Source of the DNA: Neckera pumila
Taxonomy: Eukaryota > Streptophyta > Bryopsida > Hypnales > Neckeraceae
Length of the DNA: 64,000 bases
Direction: 5' to 3'
Assembly (NCBI GenBank): GCA_963969595.1
Contig: OZ018411.1
Location: 2,234,501 to 2,298,500 of the forward strand
Shown here: piece after piece, positions 1 through 11,271 of the stretch
How the letters are laid out: every line of letters starts with the position of its first letter
Numbering within the stretch: position 1 is the stretch's first letter
Made by a program: the position numbers and the translations under genes
Notes under the pieces: generated by a model
The model's database searches: none
Seen by the model: only the letters and a program-made list of their open reading frames with translations
Told to the model about the DNA's origin: nothing

Positions 1-187
1 TGAACTCTTTGCCAAGATTGGCAAGTGTGATTTTTTTAAATTTCAGGTTGATTACCTTGGTCATTTTTTTTTGGAAAATGGAACTTTGATTGATAACGAA
101 CTTTTTGCCAAGATGAGCAAGTGAGTTTTTTAAACCCTAGGTTGATTACCTTGGTCATCTTCTTTTTAAAGATGGAATTTTGATTGA
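1..187 (+). repeat. Local ~95-bp duplication inside the RT fragment
   Basis: The segment encoding the LFAK/KC.F/DYLGH motif occurs twice in a row, about 1-92 and 93-187. The two copies share phrases such as gttgattaccttggtcat but have diverged by point changes and small indels. A duplicated RT motif cannot be part of a working polyprotein, so this is a post-insertion rearrangement. Confidence 0.7.
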
Positions 188-520
188 TCTTCAAAAAGTC
201 CAAAGTGATTAAGGATTGGGCAGTACCCAAAGATAAGACCAAGGAAAAAGTTAGGATTGGAACAGATCATCAATTATTGAGGTACTTGTCAACTCAACCG
301 ACTTTAATGGAAAGATGATACAAGTGGATGGAATTGATGCAAGAATTAGATTTTTAGATTGATTATATTAAACGAAAAAAAAATGTTGTTGCTGATGCTC
401 TTTCTAAACAACCATTGACAAATGCAATCTCTTGTATCAAAAACTCTTTAATAGATGAGAATAAAATACATTATGCCATTGGTGAAGCTTTCTAAAAAGT
501 TTGACTAAAGAATCTAGGTC
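1..520 (+). pseudogene. Ty3/gypsy retrotransposon RT-RNase H fragment
   Basis: The 3' part of a gypsy-type reverse transcriptase plus RNase H, read on the + strand through several frameshifts and stops. Visible pieces are the motif LFAK..KC.F....DYLGH (end of the RT domain), then the RNase H-side stretch TDHQLLRYLSTQPTL...RW and DYIKRKKNVVADALSKQ. The last matches the usual gypsy RNase H end (vvADALSR). A stop interrupts the LDF-x-IDYI motif near 355. The element enters from outside the window, so gag, protease and most of RT are not visible. Belongs with the integrase pieces at 590-1352. Inactive; the family assignment is secure, the exact clade rests on the chromodomain downstream. Confidence 0.8.
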
Positions 521-589
521 AATTGAAGAGATGAAAAAAAATTTAAGTGTATATTTTAGAAGACGGTGTTATAGTATAATGCAAGAGTC

Positions 590-785
590 TATATTCCCAA
601 ACAAGGAGAATTTAGACTCAATGCCATACATGATCTTCATGACATATCTAGTGTAGGCCATTCAATTTTTCAAAAGACCCATATGGCTATTAAACGCCAC
701 TATTACTAGTAGGGAATGAAAAAGGACATTAAGAAATATGTAGAGAAGTGTTAGAAGTGTCAAATTTCAAAGATTGAACAAATTG
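590..785 (+). pseudogene. Retroelement integrase zinc-binding (H2C2) fragment
   Basis: Translating + strand gives HDLHDISSVGHS...KTHMAIKRHYY..GMKKDIKKYVEKC.KCQ. This fits the HHCC zinc-binding domain of Ty3/gypsy integrase (H...H...C..C, with the usual Y.W.M..DI..YV..C..CQ spacing). The expected W before GM is a stop, as is one codon between the two cysteines. The following catalytic core is absent: the sequence jumps straight into the integrase C-terminal region at about 787. Part of the same decayed element as 1-520. Confidence 0.75.
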
Positions 786-786
786 A

Positions 787-1352
787 CTGATTCAAAAGTT
801 GAATGTTTTAAATCAAATGATAAGAGAGTTGAACGAAGTCATTGAATCTATAAAGTTGAGTTTGAAAAGTGCTCAAGATAGAGCAAAGTTTTATGCTGAT
901 AAGAAAAGAAGTCATCATGAATTTGAAGTTGGTGAAAAAGTGTTTTTGAAAGTTACACCTCAACGGTCAAGACTGAAATTTGGCAAGTCTAGGAAATTGT
1001 CCCCTTGATTTTGTGGCCACTTGATATTATCAAACAATTAGGACTAGTGGCTTATGAATTGAACTTGCCTAGCAGTTGGAAAATTCACAATGTTTTTTAT
1101 GTGAGTTTGTTGAGGAAATATGTTTCTGATTCTAACATGTTCTGTTTGAGCTTCCTAAACGCTGCTCCTGAAGGAGCATTACTTGCAGAACCTGAGAAGA
1201 TACTAAAAATTGATATGCAAAATCTAAAGAATAAATCATTTCAAAGATTGTTGATTAAATGGAAAGATTATCATGAAGATGAAGCTTCTTGGGAACAAGA
1301 AATTGACTTTCGAAAAGATTACCCTAACTTTGTCATTGAAGACAATGACTGA
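787..1352 (+). pseudogene. Chromovirus integrase C-terminal region with chromodomain
   Basis: Reads as the integrase tail (AQDRAKFYADKKR...FEVGEKVFLKV.P..S.LKFGKS.KLSP), the conserved GPF/Y-like region, VAYELNLPS....HNVFYVSLLRKY, then a chromodomain (PEKILK......NK.FQRLLIKWKDYHEDEASWE). Chromodomains at the integrase end define the chromovirus branch of Ty3/gypsy elements and are thought to direct insertion to heterochromatin. A stop at about 1006 breaks the frame (two overlapping reading frames, 799-1008 and 1005-1352). The frame closes at 1350-1352, where a 3' LTR would be expected soon after. The DDE catalytic core is missing, so it could not integrate on its own. Confidence 0.85.
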
Positions 1353-1479
1353 TTTTCAAGAGGAGATAGATGAATGCATTGATAGATGAAAGATTTGTTG
1401 ATGACTGGCAAGATGACTTTTGTCATGACGAGGGATAGATGAATGATGACTGGTCATAATGACCAGGTGTTACATACAT

Positions 1480-2892
1480 CTTACAATCTGTAACTTCAAA
1501 TAACAATGAAAGCAAAATAAAGATACAAATATGCTTATTAATAAAAATGTTTCACAAGAACTCAAACCACCCAACCATAGAGAGAGATCAATCTCCAAAA
1601 GAGAGAGCCTCCTCACCCTTGAGCTCTATCTTCTATATCCAAGAAAGACTAATAGTCTTCTCAATAGACTGTCTAGGTCTTCTTTTCTATCTTTAGCTTT
1701 TTATTCTTGGTTCTATCTAAAACCATCCACTAAAATAAAAGCCTTAGTCATACTTAAAAGTATTGGAAACATCTCGTCCTATCCCATCCAATTTTGATCT
1801 TCTACTTGAAGTTGGACAACTCCAAGTTTCATTACACTTGTCATCCAAGTGGAGTTGTCGAAATCCACTTCACAAATCCATCGTTTGGAAATGTCTATCC
1901 AATGCACTTGTCATCCAACTGGAGTTGCCTAACTCCAGTGCATAAATCCATCATTGGGAGATATCTATCTCCAATCAAATTCTGCTTATCTACTAATTCA
2001 CATTACATTGTGAATTAGTTATCCATCAATGCATTGCTCCATCTCTGATCATCTTGACCTGTCATCATTCATCATCTTTGGTCATCTTGCCAGTCACCAT
2101 TGCTCCATCTCTGGTCATCTTGACCTGTCATCATTCATCATCTTTGGTCATCTTGCCAGTCACCATTCATCATCTCTGGTCATCTTACTAATCATCATTC
2201 ATCTATCAATGCATTCATCTATCAGAGGGTCATGACACTAGGGATGGATGAGTGATGACTAGTTAGGATGACCAGGAATAGATGATTGATAGATGATTGA
2301 TGACTGACAAGATGACCAGAGATGATGAATGATGACAGGTCAAGATGACCAGAGATGGATCAATGCATTGAAGGATAACTAATTCATAATGTAATGTAAA
2401 TTAGTGGATAAGCAGAATTTGATTGGAGATAGATATCTCCCAATGATGGATTTATTCACTGAAGTTAGGCAACTTTACAAGTGCATTGGATAGAGATCTC
2501 CGAACGATGGATTTGTGAAGTAGAGTTCGACAACTCTACTTGGATGACAAGTGTAATGAAACTTGGAGTTAGACAACTTCAAGTAGAAGATCAAGATTGG
2601 ATGAGATAAGAATACTTTTAAGTATGACTAAGACTTTTACTTTAGTGGATGGTTCTAGATAGAATCAAGAATAAAAAGCTAAAGATAGAAAAGAAGACCT
2701 AGTCTATCAGAAAGACTCTTAGCCTTTCTTGGATATAGAAGATAAAGCTTGGGGGTGAGGAGGCTCTCTCTTTTGGAGATTGATCTCTCTCTATGGTCGG
2801 GTAGTTTGAATTCTTGTGAAACGTTTTTATTAACAAGTGTATTTTTATTTTTATTTTGCTTTCATTGTTATTTGAATTTACGGATTGTGGAA
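1480..2892. repeat. Giant imperfect inverted repeat, arms ~650-750 bp
   Basis: The left arm (about 1480-2226) and right arm (about 2240-2892) are reverse complements along most of their length. For example gttatttgaa near 2870-2880 mirrors ttcaaataac near 1495-1504, and the blocks around the attagttatcc, agatatctatctcc, and gagagatcaatctcc motifs recur inverted in matching order. The spacer is very short. It lies immediately 3' of the chromodomain fragment, so it may be two head-to-head LTR-like copies or a foldback element captured beside it. No protein is evident. A transcript through it would form a long hairpin. Confidence 0.85.
2034..2185 (+). repeat. 66-bp tandem duplication in palindrome arm
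   Basis: A 66-bp unit starting ttgctccatctctg and ending cagtcacca occurs at 2034-2099 and 2100-2165 with one or two differences, followed by a partial third copy. It is in the left arm of the large inverted repeat near the centre; the right arm holds the same motif family (gatgaccagagatg) but fewer units. Confidence 0.8.
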
Positions 2893-4270
2893 GGCACATA
2901 ACGAGAGCTACAAATGAAACCTCTGGGTATTAGCTCATTTTTCAAACGAAGAAAAATAGATTTTGATTGTAATACAAGTTGTTTTGTATTTTTTGAAGCA
3001 TTTTTGAATTACTTATGAATTTTCAAACAAAAAGAGTCATAGGTTCCTATTTATGACCCTAGGTCTTCCATAAACCATTCACGTGCAACTTTTAGAGGAA
3101 AAATGGGAAAAGCAAAGAGAATGATTGGCTCTAGTAAATAATATTTTGTTTGTCAATCCATTCAATGACTATAGAAGGTCCATTTAACCCTTAATTGTAG
3201 AAGATCAAGTATAAATAAGAGCCTATTATTTTCTACAAATTAAGGTCCTTACTAAAAATGCATCTGATATATAAATGAAAATTTTTATATTTTTATTTTT
3301 CAGAGATGGAACTACATGTCTTCTACACTTCATAAAATTTTTAGATTTTTTTGTAAAAAATTGTTTTTTTTGAGAATTTTTGAAGAAATAGTGACGAAAA
3401 ATCATATCAAATAGAAAATTATTTCAAAAATCTAAAAATTTCACCATATGTGTATAGTACGGTGACAAACATCATAGTATAAATTCAATTTCCATATCAT
3501 TCTATAATTAGAAAATAATAGACATTGAAAATGCATTCAAAGTTCAATTTGCAATAAAATATTCAATATTAGGAATTTTTTCAAAATTCAAATTGGAATA
3601 GAAACTAGAGTAGATAACCTTCATTTTGTTAGTTTGGCTCAAACTTAGAAAATATCATTTTTGTGAAGAAATTTTACAAAGAGCAACAACTTCCCCTAAA
3701 ATAGCATATTTTGTGATCCGTTTTTGTTACTAACTTCTCATTCACTTGAAGACAAACACTAGAAAGACTACAAACTCCATTGAAGATTCTTCATAACCCA
3801 TCAGGGAAAGTCAAGAAAAAGAAAGTGGATGAAAAAATGCTCCTAATCTTTGTGTAGACTACGAAGCAATCATCCAAACGCCACAAATTGGCGTTGGCGT
3901 CGCTTCTAGGTTAACAACTACTTCATGTCCATTTCAAACAAGCCTACGTGGGCGGTTCTAAATGTCCACTCACTTTCAGAGCCTCCTACCTTACCAATGT
4001 TTGATGGGTACCTGGAAATATGCAACTCAGTGAACATAACTTAGCATAACATTCAGTAGCTTTACAGTGATGGTGTGATATATTCCACACCCCAGCAGTG
4101 TTTCATCAGTAACTACTGATGAATTAGACAGGTGGAGGATGTAGAACCAAGGCAATCAACACATGCTACTGAATGTTATGAGCACCATCAACAATTTTTG
4201 AAATGTCCATATTTAAGGTAAATTCAGTAAATACCCGCCCCGACACCAGCCGCTACCATGGCCGAAACCC
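2893..4270. other. AT-rich intergenic stretch, no gene seen
   Basis: No long reading frame, RNA gene or known element could be recognised. Composition is AT-rich with many A and T runs and becomes more balanced after about 3880, approaching the leader of the D2HGDH gene. Confidence 0.5.
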
Positions 4271-4271
4271 G

Positions 4272-6010
4272 TCATTGAGATACCCGCCACAGAGACCCGT
4301 ATGAAGGAAAACCCACGTGGCAGCCGCAGCCGGAGCACAGCGTCCACATCCTCACCACGTCGGCATTCTCCGCCCGGCGATTCCTCAACACAACATCGGC
4401 GTCAGCTTGCCGATCGATCGGTTTCCTCCGACACCGAAACAAATTCCTCCATAGCCTGCCTGTCTGCGAACAGCAATTGCAATTGGATACTTCCCTCAGC
4501 AGACATTCCTTTCGCTGGTGGAGGTTCGTTGCCAGTATTCCCGCTGCTGCTTGGGTCTTGAACAAGGTTATGTATGTAACGTAACTTTCCTTTTCAGAAT
4601 CCCTTAAGAATATTAATTGCTCTGCCTCTCATTAATTCCGTTTCGGTTTCTCGAAGTGGATTCTTGTTTGGTAGGCCTAGACGTTGTTTATTTGAGAAGG
4701 ATCGCAACCCCCGCATTTCTTCAGCTACTAGATTTGGTCTTCTGTGAAGTTCACCTTTACATGAGGTCGATCTTGTGTGTTTTTCTTGAGCTTGAATTTT
4801 GTTAGGTTGTTGTGTTGAATCTGGATTGCTTCCTTGCGCTTTTTTTCCAGATTGCTACTAAATTTGCTCTCAATTGATGTTGATATTGTGTGTTTCTTTT
4901 AAAATCACTTTTAATAGAGGTCGATCTTGCGTGCTTTCTTTTAGCTTGAGTTTTGTTAGGTTGTTGTGTTGCATCTGGATTGCTTCCCCGCCTTTTTACC
5001 ATTTTGCTACTAAATTTGGTCATAATTCATGTTGATATTGCGTGTTTCTTGTAATTCAATTGCGATTGATGTTGTTCTTGCATGTTTTTTCTTTCGCTTG
5101 AATTGTGTGAGATTATCATGTTGAATCTGGATCGCTTTCCCCGCTCTTTTTCCAGCTTGCTGCCAATGTACTCTTAAGTGATGGTGTTTTTGCTTGTTTC
5201 GGTTTAGCTCAAATTTTTTTTAGTGCTAATGAGTGATTCGATATTGAGTGGTTTGATTCGAGGACATTAGTTGCTGCGCGTTCGCAATTCGCTTTTGGTT
5301 TCGCGAAGTGGCTTTTTTTGGTTAATTGTGCTTCAATGTTGTTTGTTGAGATTCCCGTGTTTTTCCATTTTGCTACTAAGCTTACTCTTAATTGGTGGCG
5401 ACCTTTACTCTTAATTGGTGTGTTTTTTAGCTTGTATTTTGGTAGGTTATCGTGTTGAGTCTGGATCGATTTCCCGCACTTTTTTCCCAGCTTGCTGCTG
5501 TTTTTTGTCTTCAGTGATGTTGAGATTGCATTGATTTCTACGAATTTCACTCTCAATTGATGTTGATATCACGTGTTTCTACTAATTTTACTCTCATGAC
5601 AATTGATTTCGAATTTTCGATCTTGTGTGTTTCTGTTAGCTCAAATTTTGTTAGGTTATTGTGTTGAATCTGCGGCGTTAGGCGTGTCTAAATAGAATTT
5701 TTTCTGCAATCGTGCTCTGACTTATGGCCTTTTTGTCTTTTCCTTTTCCTCATTGATTTTGGTGGATGTAGGTTTCAGCCATTGCGGAAGCACTAGTCTC
5801 GATTGTTATTGCGCAAATGTCGAAAACAGCTCATCGTCAAATGTCGTAGTGATGGGTGTCTTTTGGGGGACAGAACCTTGAGGTGAGCCTTGAAGGGTGT
5901 TGGACTCCCTTGCACCACCACAGGTTTGTATTCAGCTGCTCCAAGCTGGCACGCTTCGGTGTGCTTTCAGGGAGCGATTTAACTGGATTTGGCTCTGAGA
6001 CCGATCAGCG
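4272..6010 (+). promoter_or_regulatory. Probable promoter, 5' leader and leader intron of D2HGDH
   Basis: Composition shifts sharply at about 4240 to GC-rich, CpG-containing sequence (to about 4560), then to T-rich sequence until about 5770, where gatgtag precedes a balanced stretch running to the ATG at 6011. This pattern fits a transcription start and short first leader exon in the GC-rich part. A T-rich leader intron of about 1.2 kb would then end near 5770, followed by a second leader exon with the start codon. Overlapping frames exist on both strands in 4272-4565, but neither shows recognisable protein similarity and I treat them as chance. Exact transcript ends cannot be fixed without RNA data. 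Confidence 0.45.
4800..5680 (+). repeat. Diverged tandem array in D2HGDH leader region
   Basis: A degenerate unit of very roughly 110-170 bp recurs at least five times (starting near 4803, 4955, 5108, 5440 and 5650, with a partial copy around 5365). Each has the order gttaggttrttgtgttgaatctgg, then cgctttttcccagcttgctac, then ctcttaattgatgttg, then a ycgtgtttctt-like end. Copies differ by many substitutions and indels, so the array is old. It lies wholly in the inferred leader intron or proximal promoter of D2HGDH. Confidence 0.65.
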
Positions 6011-9000
6011 ATGCATTCGGCAAGAGGAGCTGCGGATAAATTAATTAGGGCAAGACTCTTGAGGACAGTAACATGGTCACAAAGTTCTGGGAAGCTGTTC
6101 TCCCACCAGGAGCAGCTGGTGCCTTATCGTGACCTACACAATGATCAAGGTGAAGCTTGACTTCATTCCATCTGCTAGCTCAGTCTTCTGTGTGATTTTT
6201 GTTTCCCGACACGGTTTAAGGTCTTCAGGGGACCTTGCTTAGGATAACTTGACTCTTAAGGCAGTAATTGCTGATTCAGGAGTCGTTGGCTATGTATTCT
6301 TTGTCGGTTCCAGTAGGAGAAGTATGCGTGACTTGCGGTTGTGTTTCTGTAATGACTGTAGAAATGATGACACACCTGTGATATACAAATATACAAGTAA
6401 TGCACTTGTTTATCTATCCTTCACGCTGCCCTAGTATTCTGGAAATGTCGTCTGTTTACCGAAGAGGACCTCTTGTTGTAAGTTTCCAAATTGTGAAATC
6501 TGACTTCCATAGATTGATTGATGAGGTCATTTTCAGTCGCATGAGCTTCTGCATTTATTTGTCCTGCAGAAATCGTCAACATGAGCTGAGATCTTAGCAT
6601 TCCTTATTATTCTCATTTTCAATTGCAGATCGTAGCGTCAACAAGAAGCTTGCTGAGGGAGACGGTGAGTTAGCCTGGTCCGTTGAGGCAGGGAGAGGCT
6701 CCTTGCTTGAGAGGTGCATGAGGCATCAAACCAGAAGGTTTGCAATATCCACAAAAACCAACCGAAATAGCCGCTTTGACAAACTCAAAGAGTCGGACGT
6801 GCAATATTTTAAGGATGCAGTTGGTGAGAAGGGCGTTATAGCTGACAAGGATGAGCTAGCGGTGGCGAATATAGATTGGATGCACAAGTATCAAGGTCAT
6901 AGCAAGCTACTTCTTCGACCCCAGTCCTCCCGACAGGTAAGATATGCAGAAGACATGTGATCTTGTTTTTGTTACGTTGCATTTCTTATAGGGAAATGCA
7001 ACAGTGGCATGCATCCCTGCATCAGTGACCGAAGATGATGTGCCAGAGTTGACTTGCCAGATCGCTTTGGCTGCATTTTATCCGACTACTAAAATGAAAT
7101 AGTTGGCATCTTCTGATTGGGGAATAGTTTAAATAGCACGTCATAGTGTTGCTTTTTTGTCGTGATCGTTGATGCGAATTTGGTTCATGCCTTGCTTTGT
7201 GTAATGTGTCGCCCTCTCTGTTCGTGCTAAATGTGCCTCTTCTCATTAGCCCGTAGGCCTCTGCGTTCGTTGAAGTTCAAATTTGCGCCTCTGATGACAG
7301 GTTTCGGAGATCCTCCGTCATTGCAATTCCAGAAATTTGGCAGTAGTGCCACAAGGAGGTAACACTGGCTTGGTGGGAGGTAGTGTTCCAGTTCACGACG
7401 AGGTAACTTTTTACTCAATCTCTTGTTATTAAGTACGTTGGTGGAGTTCTTTGCTTTAATAATGCTGAAGCTGTTTTTGTCTTTGTAGTGTGCAATTTGA
7501 TTATGTCTCTCATAAGGAAGAACTCTCATTATGTACATTGGCAGGTCATCATAAACCTTGGAGCGATGAATAAGATTATATCGTTCGATGAGGTACTTAA
7601 CTTGAAATCTGTGGATTGCCCTTTCTTAGAGTTCATATTTAAAGAATCTTAAGTTCAAGATTCGACATGTAGCTACTACATTTTTCATTATGTTTTGCGT
7701 TCTGATTTGCAACTGTGACCACTATTCTTGATGTAGGTCAGTGGAATCTTGGTTTGTGAAGCTGGATGCATTTTGGAGAATCTCGATAACTTTATTAAGA
7801 GCAAGGGGTAAGCTTTCTTTGATGCGTGTGAAGCAAAATTACTTGCTTCTTGCGTTGCAAAAATCTAGGGTTCTCCAGTGTGACGTTTTATTCCTGCTGC
7901 GGCACTTTTAGAAACCTCTCATATTGCAGATCTTAAGCCGTCGGTTTTTCTTTACTTTGAAGCACATAGCTACGTGAAAGAGCTGTTGGTGAAAGTTAGC
8001 GACTCTGGGTCTTTAGATTGCACGATTGTGTTCCTGCTTTTTCGCTACTCAGATATTCGTCGCCTTCGACACATATGTTCATGGTTGAAGGTTCACGATG
8101 CCATTGGACTTGGGTGCAAAGGGGAGCTGTCAGATTGGAGGCAACGTGTCAACCAACGCTGGTGGCTTAAGACTGTTGCGATACGGCTCTCTTCATGGAA
8201 CTGTCCTCGGTATATTTTCTTACTGATTTTTTCTTGCTGCTATTCTAGGCAGATTGATGATTCGATCTATCACGGAAAGTGGAAGAGAATCTTGGTCATC
8301 GCCTCTTCCGAGCATAATTTCCGATAACTTATCAAGCTCTTAATTCGTTAGACTTCTGACGTCATTTAATGCTATCATCCCTCATGACGAATAAAATAAC
8401 TTGTCATTTCTGTTCAGCATCTTCTGCGATCTGTGCATCATCTCTGCATGATTGCAGTGGTCATAGATGATGAAGACTTCTTCAGACAACTCTAGAGTCT
8501 TGTTTCGAGAATATATAAGCTGTTGAAACTTGAGCAACAAATGTGTGTCTCTGATTGTTGCTCGAAACTGGCAGGGCTTGAGGTTGTGCTGGCTGACGGT
8601 TCGGTTGTGGACATGTTGGGGACATTGATTAAAGACAATACTGGCTATGACATGAAGCAGCTCTTTATTGGTAGCTAATACCACATCTTTGCATTCAACT
8701 TGTAACTTCTTTGGGCACTCTAATGCGCCACTTTCTACTAAGGGATAAACTCCAATACCTGATGACATTATTCGTATTCACTTGGCAATACAGGGGGTGA
8801 AGGAACTTTGGGAGTGGTGACCAAAGTGTCGATGTTAGTGCCTTCGAAGCTTGGGTCGGTCAACTCAGCATTCCTTGCGTGTGATGACTTTGTGAGCTGC
8901 CAGGTTAAGCTCTATCTTACCCTTTCGATCTCAAGATTGTGAACGACACTCAATAGTACGCGGAAATATAGAAACTGATTTCTCTATTGTTCCTTCTTGA

Positions 9001-11271
9001 TGCAGAAAGTATTGAAGGAAGCAAAGCTACAATTGGGTGAAATTCTGTCAGCTTTTGAATTCATAGATCGGCCTGCTCTTGACATTGTGCGTATCTGGTA
9101 TATTATTCTCAGTGCAGAAAAGAAGTTCCTCGAAATCTGATATTCTGTGTAGAGGTCCTTTTCACTGCAAATGGTTGCATATTATGAGAATGAGGAGCAT
9201 TTCTGTGACATCTAGTTCATCATTTCGATCCAAAGATTTTCATTATCACAGAACGGTACATCCGCAATCACTGAACAAATTAGAGACAACACCGAGAAGC
9301 TTTTTCTGACGGGCTGTTGATTACTGATCTCGATTCTGTGTGATGTATTTTTGTGACGTGGCAGGCTCTGAATCATTCGCCCGGAACAAGGGATCCTTTG
9401 CCGCATTCTTGGAAAAACTTCTACCTTTTGATAGAGACAACAGGAAGCAATGAATCTCATGACAAGTATGGCAATCTTCTTGTTATGATGCTCCAGCAGA
9501 TGATTTGTAGCTCATGTACAGTTTCTTGGAGGTTGAGTTTCAGATGCTAAATATGAGGGACACATATTGCGAAACGTGTGAAAAAATCAGAATAGAAATG
9601 TACGAGGATATTGAAAACTGCCACTTCTCTGACTTCTTTTCGGAAATGAAATCAAGTGTAGGAGATGACGGTAGCATATATCGCTTTACTTATTAATCGG
9701 TTATGTTTTATACAAAGTGGCTACGTGTTGTATGTGGACCACATTAGGGAGAAGCTGGATGCATTTTTAGAGAGCACCTTGGAGAAGGGCCTTGTTGCGG
9801 ATGGCGTTGTTGCACAAGACATCAGCCAGGCAGCTTCATTTTGGCAATTAAGAGAGGTCAGTTAATACCCGATCCATTTAGGGCGTCATCGTCTTGCACT
9901 TGGTGCGTCTAGCTGCAGAGTTGGATATGACTAACATGAATATTTGCTGATCTTCAGAGAAATATCTTTTGTTTGTACGATTATTCTAATTTTCTCTTGC
10001 CTTGTGCATAGTGCTCTTTAACATTTTTTCACATACTTCGAGTACGTTCAGGGAATAGCAGAAGCTCTTGGAAAAGCTGGTGCTGTCTACAAATATGACT
10101 TTTCGTTAGCCCCAAAACATTATTATAAAATAGTGGAAGATCTACGAGACCGACTTGGTGAGAGCACTTCCTTATGTTGCTCGGGCTGCAGAGATATGTC
10201 CCTAATTTTGCTTCTCTTTTTTCTGTTTGGAATATTATTAAGAGGTTTTCTTGCCTTTTAGGAACTGCTGCGGTGGTGGTCGCCTTCGGCCACTTGGGGG
10301 ATGGAAATATACACTTGAATATTTCCGCTCGAGAGTATGACGATCAGGTGATCCTAACTTTTCCATCATTCTATTGATGGTTGTGTGTATGTGACATTAG
10401 GTTTACTTCGCTGAGCGAAATTACTGAATGTACATTTGATGCTACTGCTTGAGGAACAACTTGTGCTGTTGACTAAGTGGATTATTTTGCAATTCAGCTG
10501 CTGGATAAAATTGAGCCGTACGTATTTGACTGGGTGGCTAAGCACAAGGGTAGCGTGAGTGCGGAGCACGGTCTCGGTGTGATGAAGCCGCATGCACTTC
10601 ATTACAGCAAGTCGGCCGAAGCTGTAAGATCCCAACACAAACTGTAGTAGTGTTTTCATAGTCTTGTTTGATTTTAACCGGCACATTTACTACAATAGTA
10701 CGCAAAGTTGTAAACACTTTCAAAAATTTCAATAGAGAGAATAATATTCTACTGGTGCTTTCAATGCTTTATGCATCTATTGGAGATTTGAGAAGTAATA
10801 TGGTCAAATGTGAAACTGGAAAGTTTAAATTTGTCTCGACTTTTCAACGACTTTCTGCTTCTCACACTTTGAAACCTCACAAGAACTGTATGGGTGACGT
10901 CCCTTAAACAGTGTTATAACGCCTGTGAGATGCTCTTATACGAGCAAGTGTACAGCCACTTCCGTCACCTACCAGATTAAGAGCCTTAAAGCAACATTTT
11001 AGATTACTGAATTTTGATCAAATCCAACTAGTTCTTAGCAACTTGAATTATATATTGTGTACCAGTTTTGCACAATGTTCTATATTATCTATCATCTTGA
11101 GAGACATTTGGTGTTAAATGTGGCAACCTGCAGATAACGCTCATGAGAAAGTTCAAGACTCTCCTAGATCCGAAAGGCATACTCAACCCTTATAAAGTGC
11201 TTCCTAATTCCTCTAAACCAGACTCGAATACTGCTGCAGCTAGGGCTGAAGAGGCAGCGGAAGTCTATTGA
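6011..11271 (+). CDS. D2HGDH: D-2-hydroxyglutarate dehydrogenase, mitochondrial (15 exons)
   Basis: FAD enzyme oxidising D-2-hydroxyglutarate to 2-oxoglutarate in the mitochondrial matrix, passing electrons to ETF (family knowledge: lysine and branched-chain catabolism). Exons joined in frame: 6011-6149, 6629-6936, 7301-7402, 7545-7592, 7737-7807, 8091-8209, 8575-8670, 8794-8903, 9006-9086, 9365-9465, 9748-9856, 10052-10157, 10262-10347, 10498-10623, 11134-11271; all introns GT-AG, no internal stop; 579 aa (plant orthologues about 560). The Arg-rich N-terminus ([10 protein letters not shown]) fits a mitochondrial presequence. FAD-binding motifs [11 protein letters not shown] (residues ~166-176) and [11 protein letters not shown] (~241); C-terminal GHLGDGNIH (~473-481) and AEHGLGVMK (~514) with metal/substrate residues. 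Oddity: the usual DLSLPVE motif reads DFSLAPK. The start is the first ATG giving a joined frame. Very sure of identity; exon 1 slightly less so. Confidence 0.95.

Noticed and set aside
2034..2165. Possible CRISPR-like repeat array
   Set aside because: Plant nuclear context; two adjacent 66-bp units without spacers are an ordinary tandem duplication.
4272..4565. Overlapping 86- and 97-codon frames on both strands
   Set aside because: GC-rich leader; neither frame resembles a known protein and neither joins to the D2HGDH exons.
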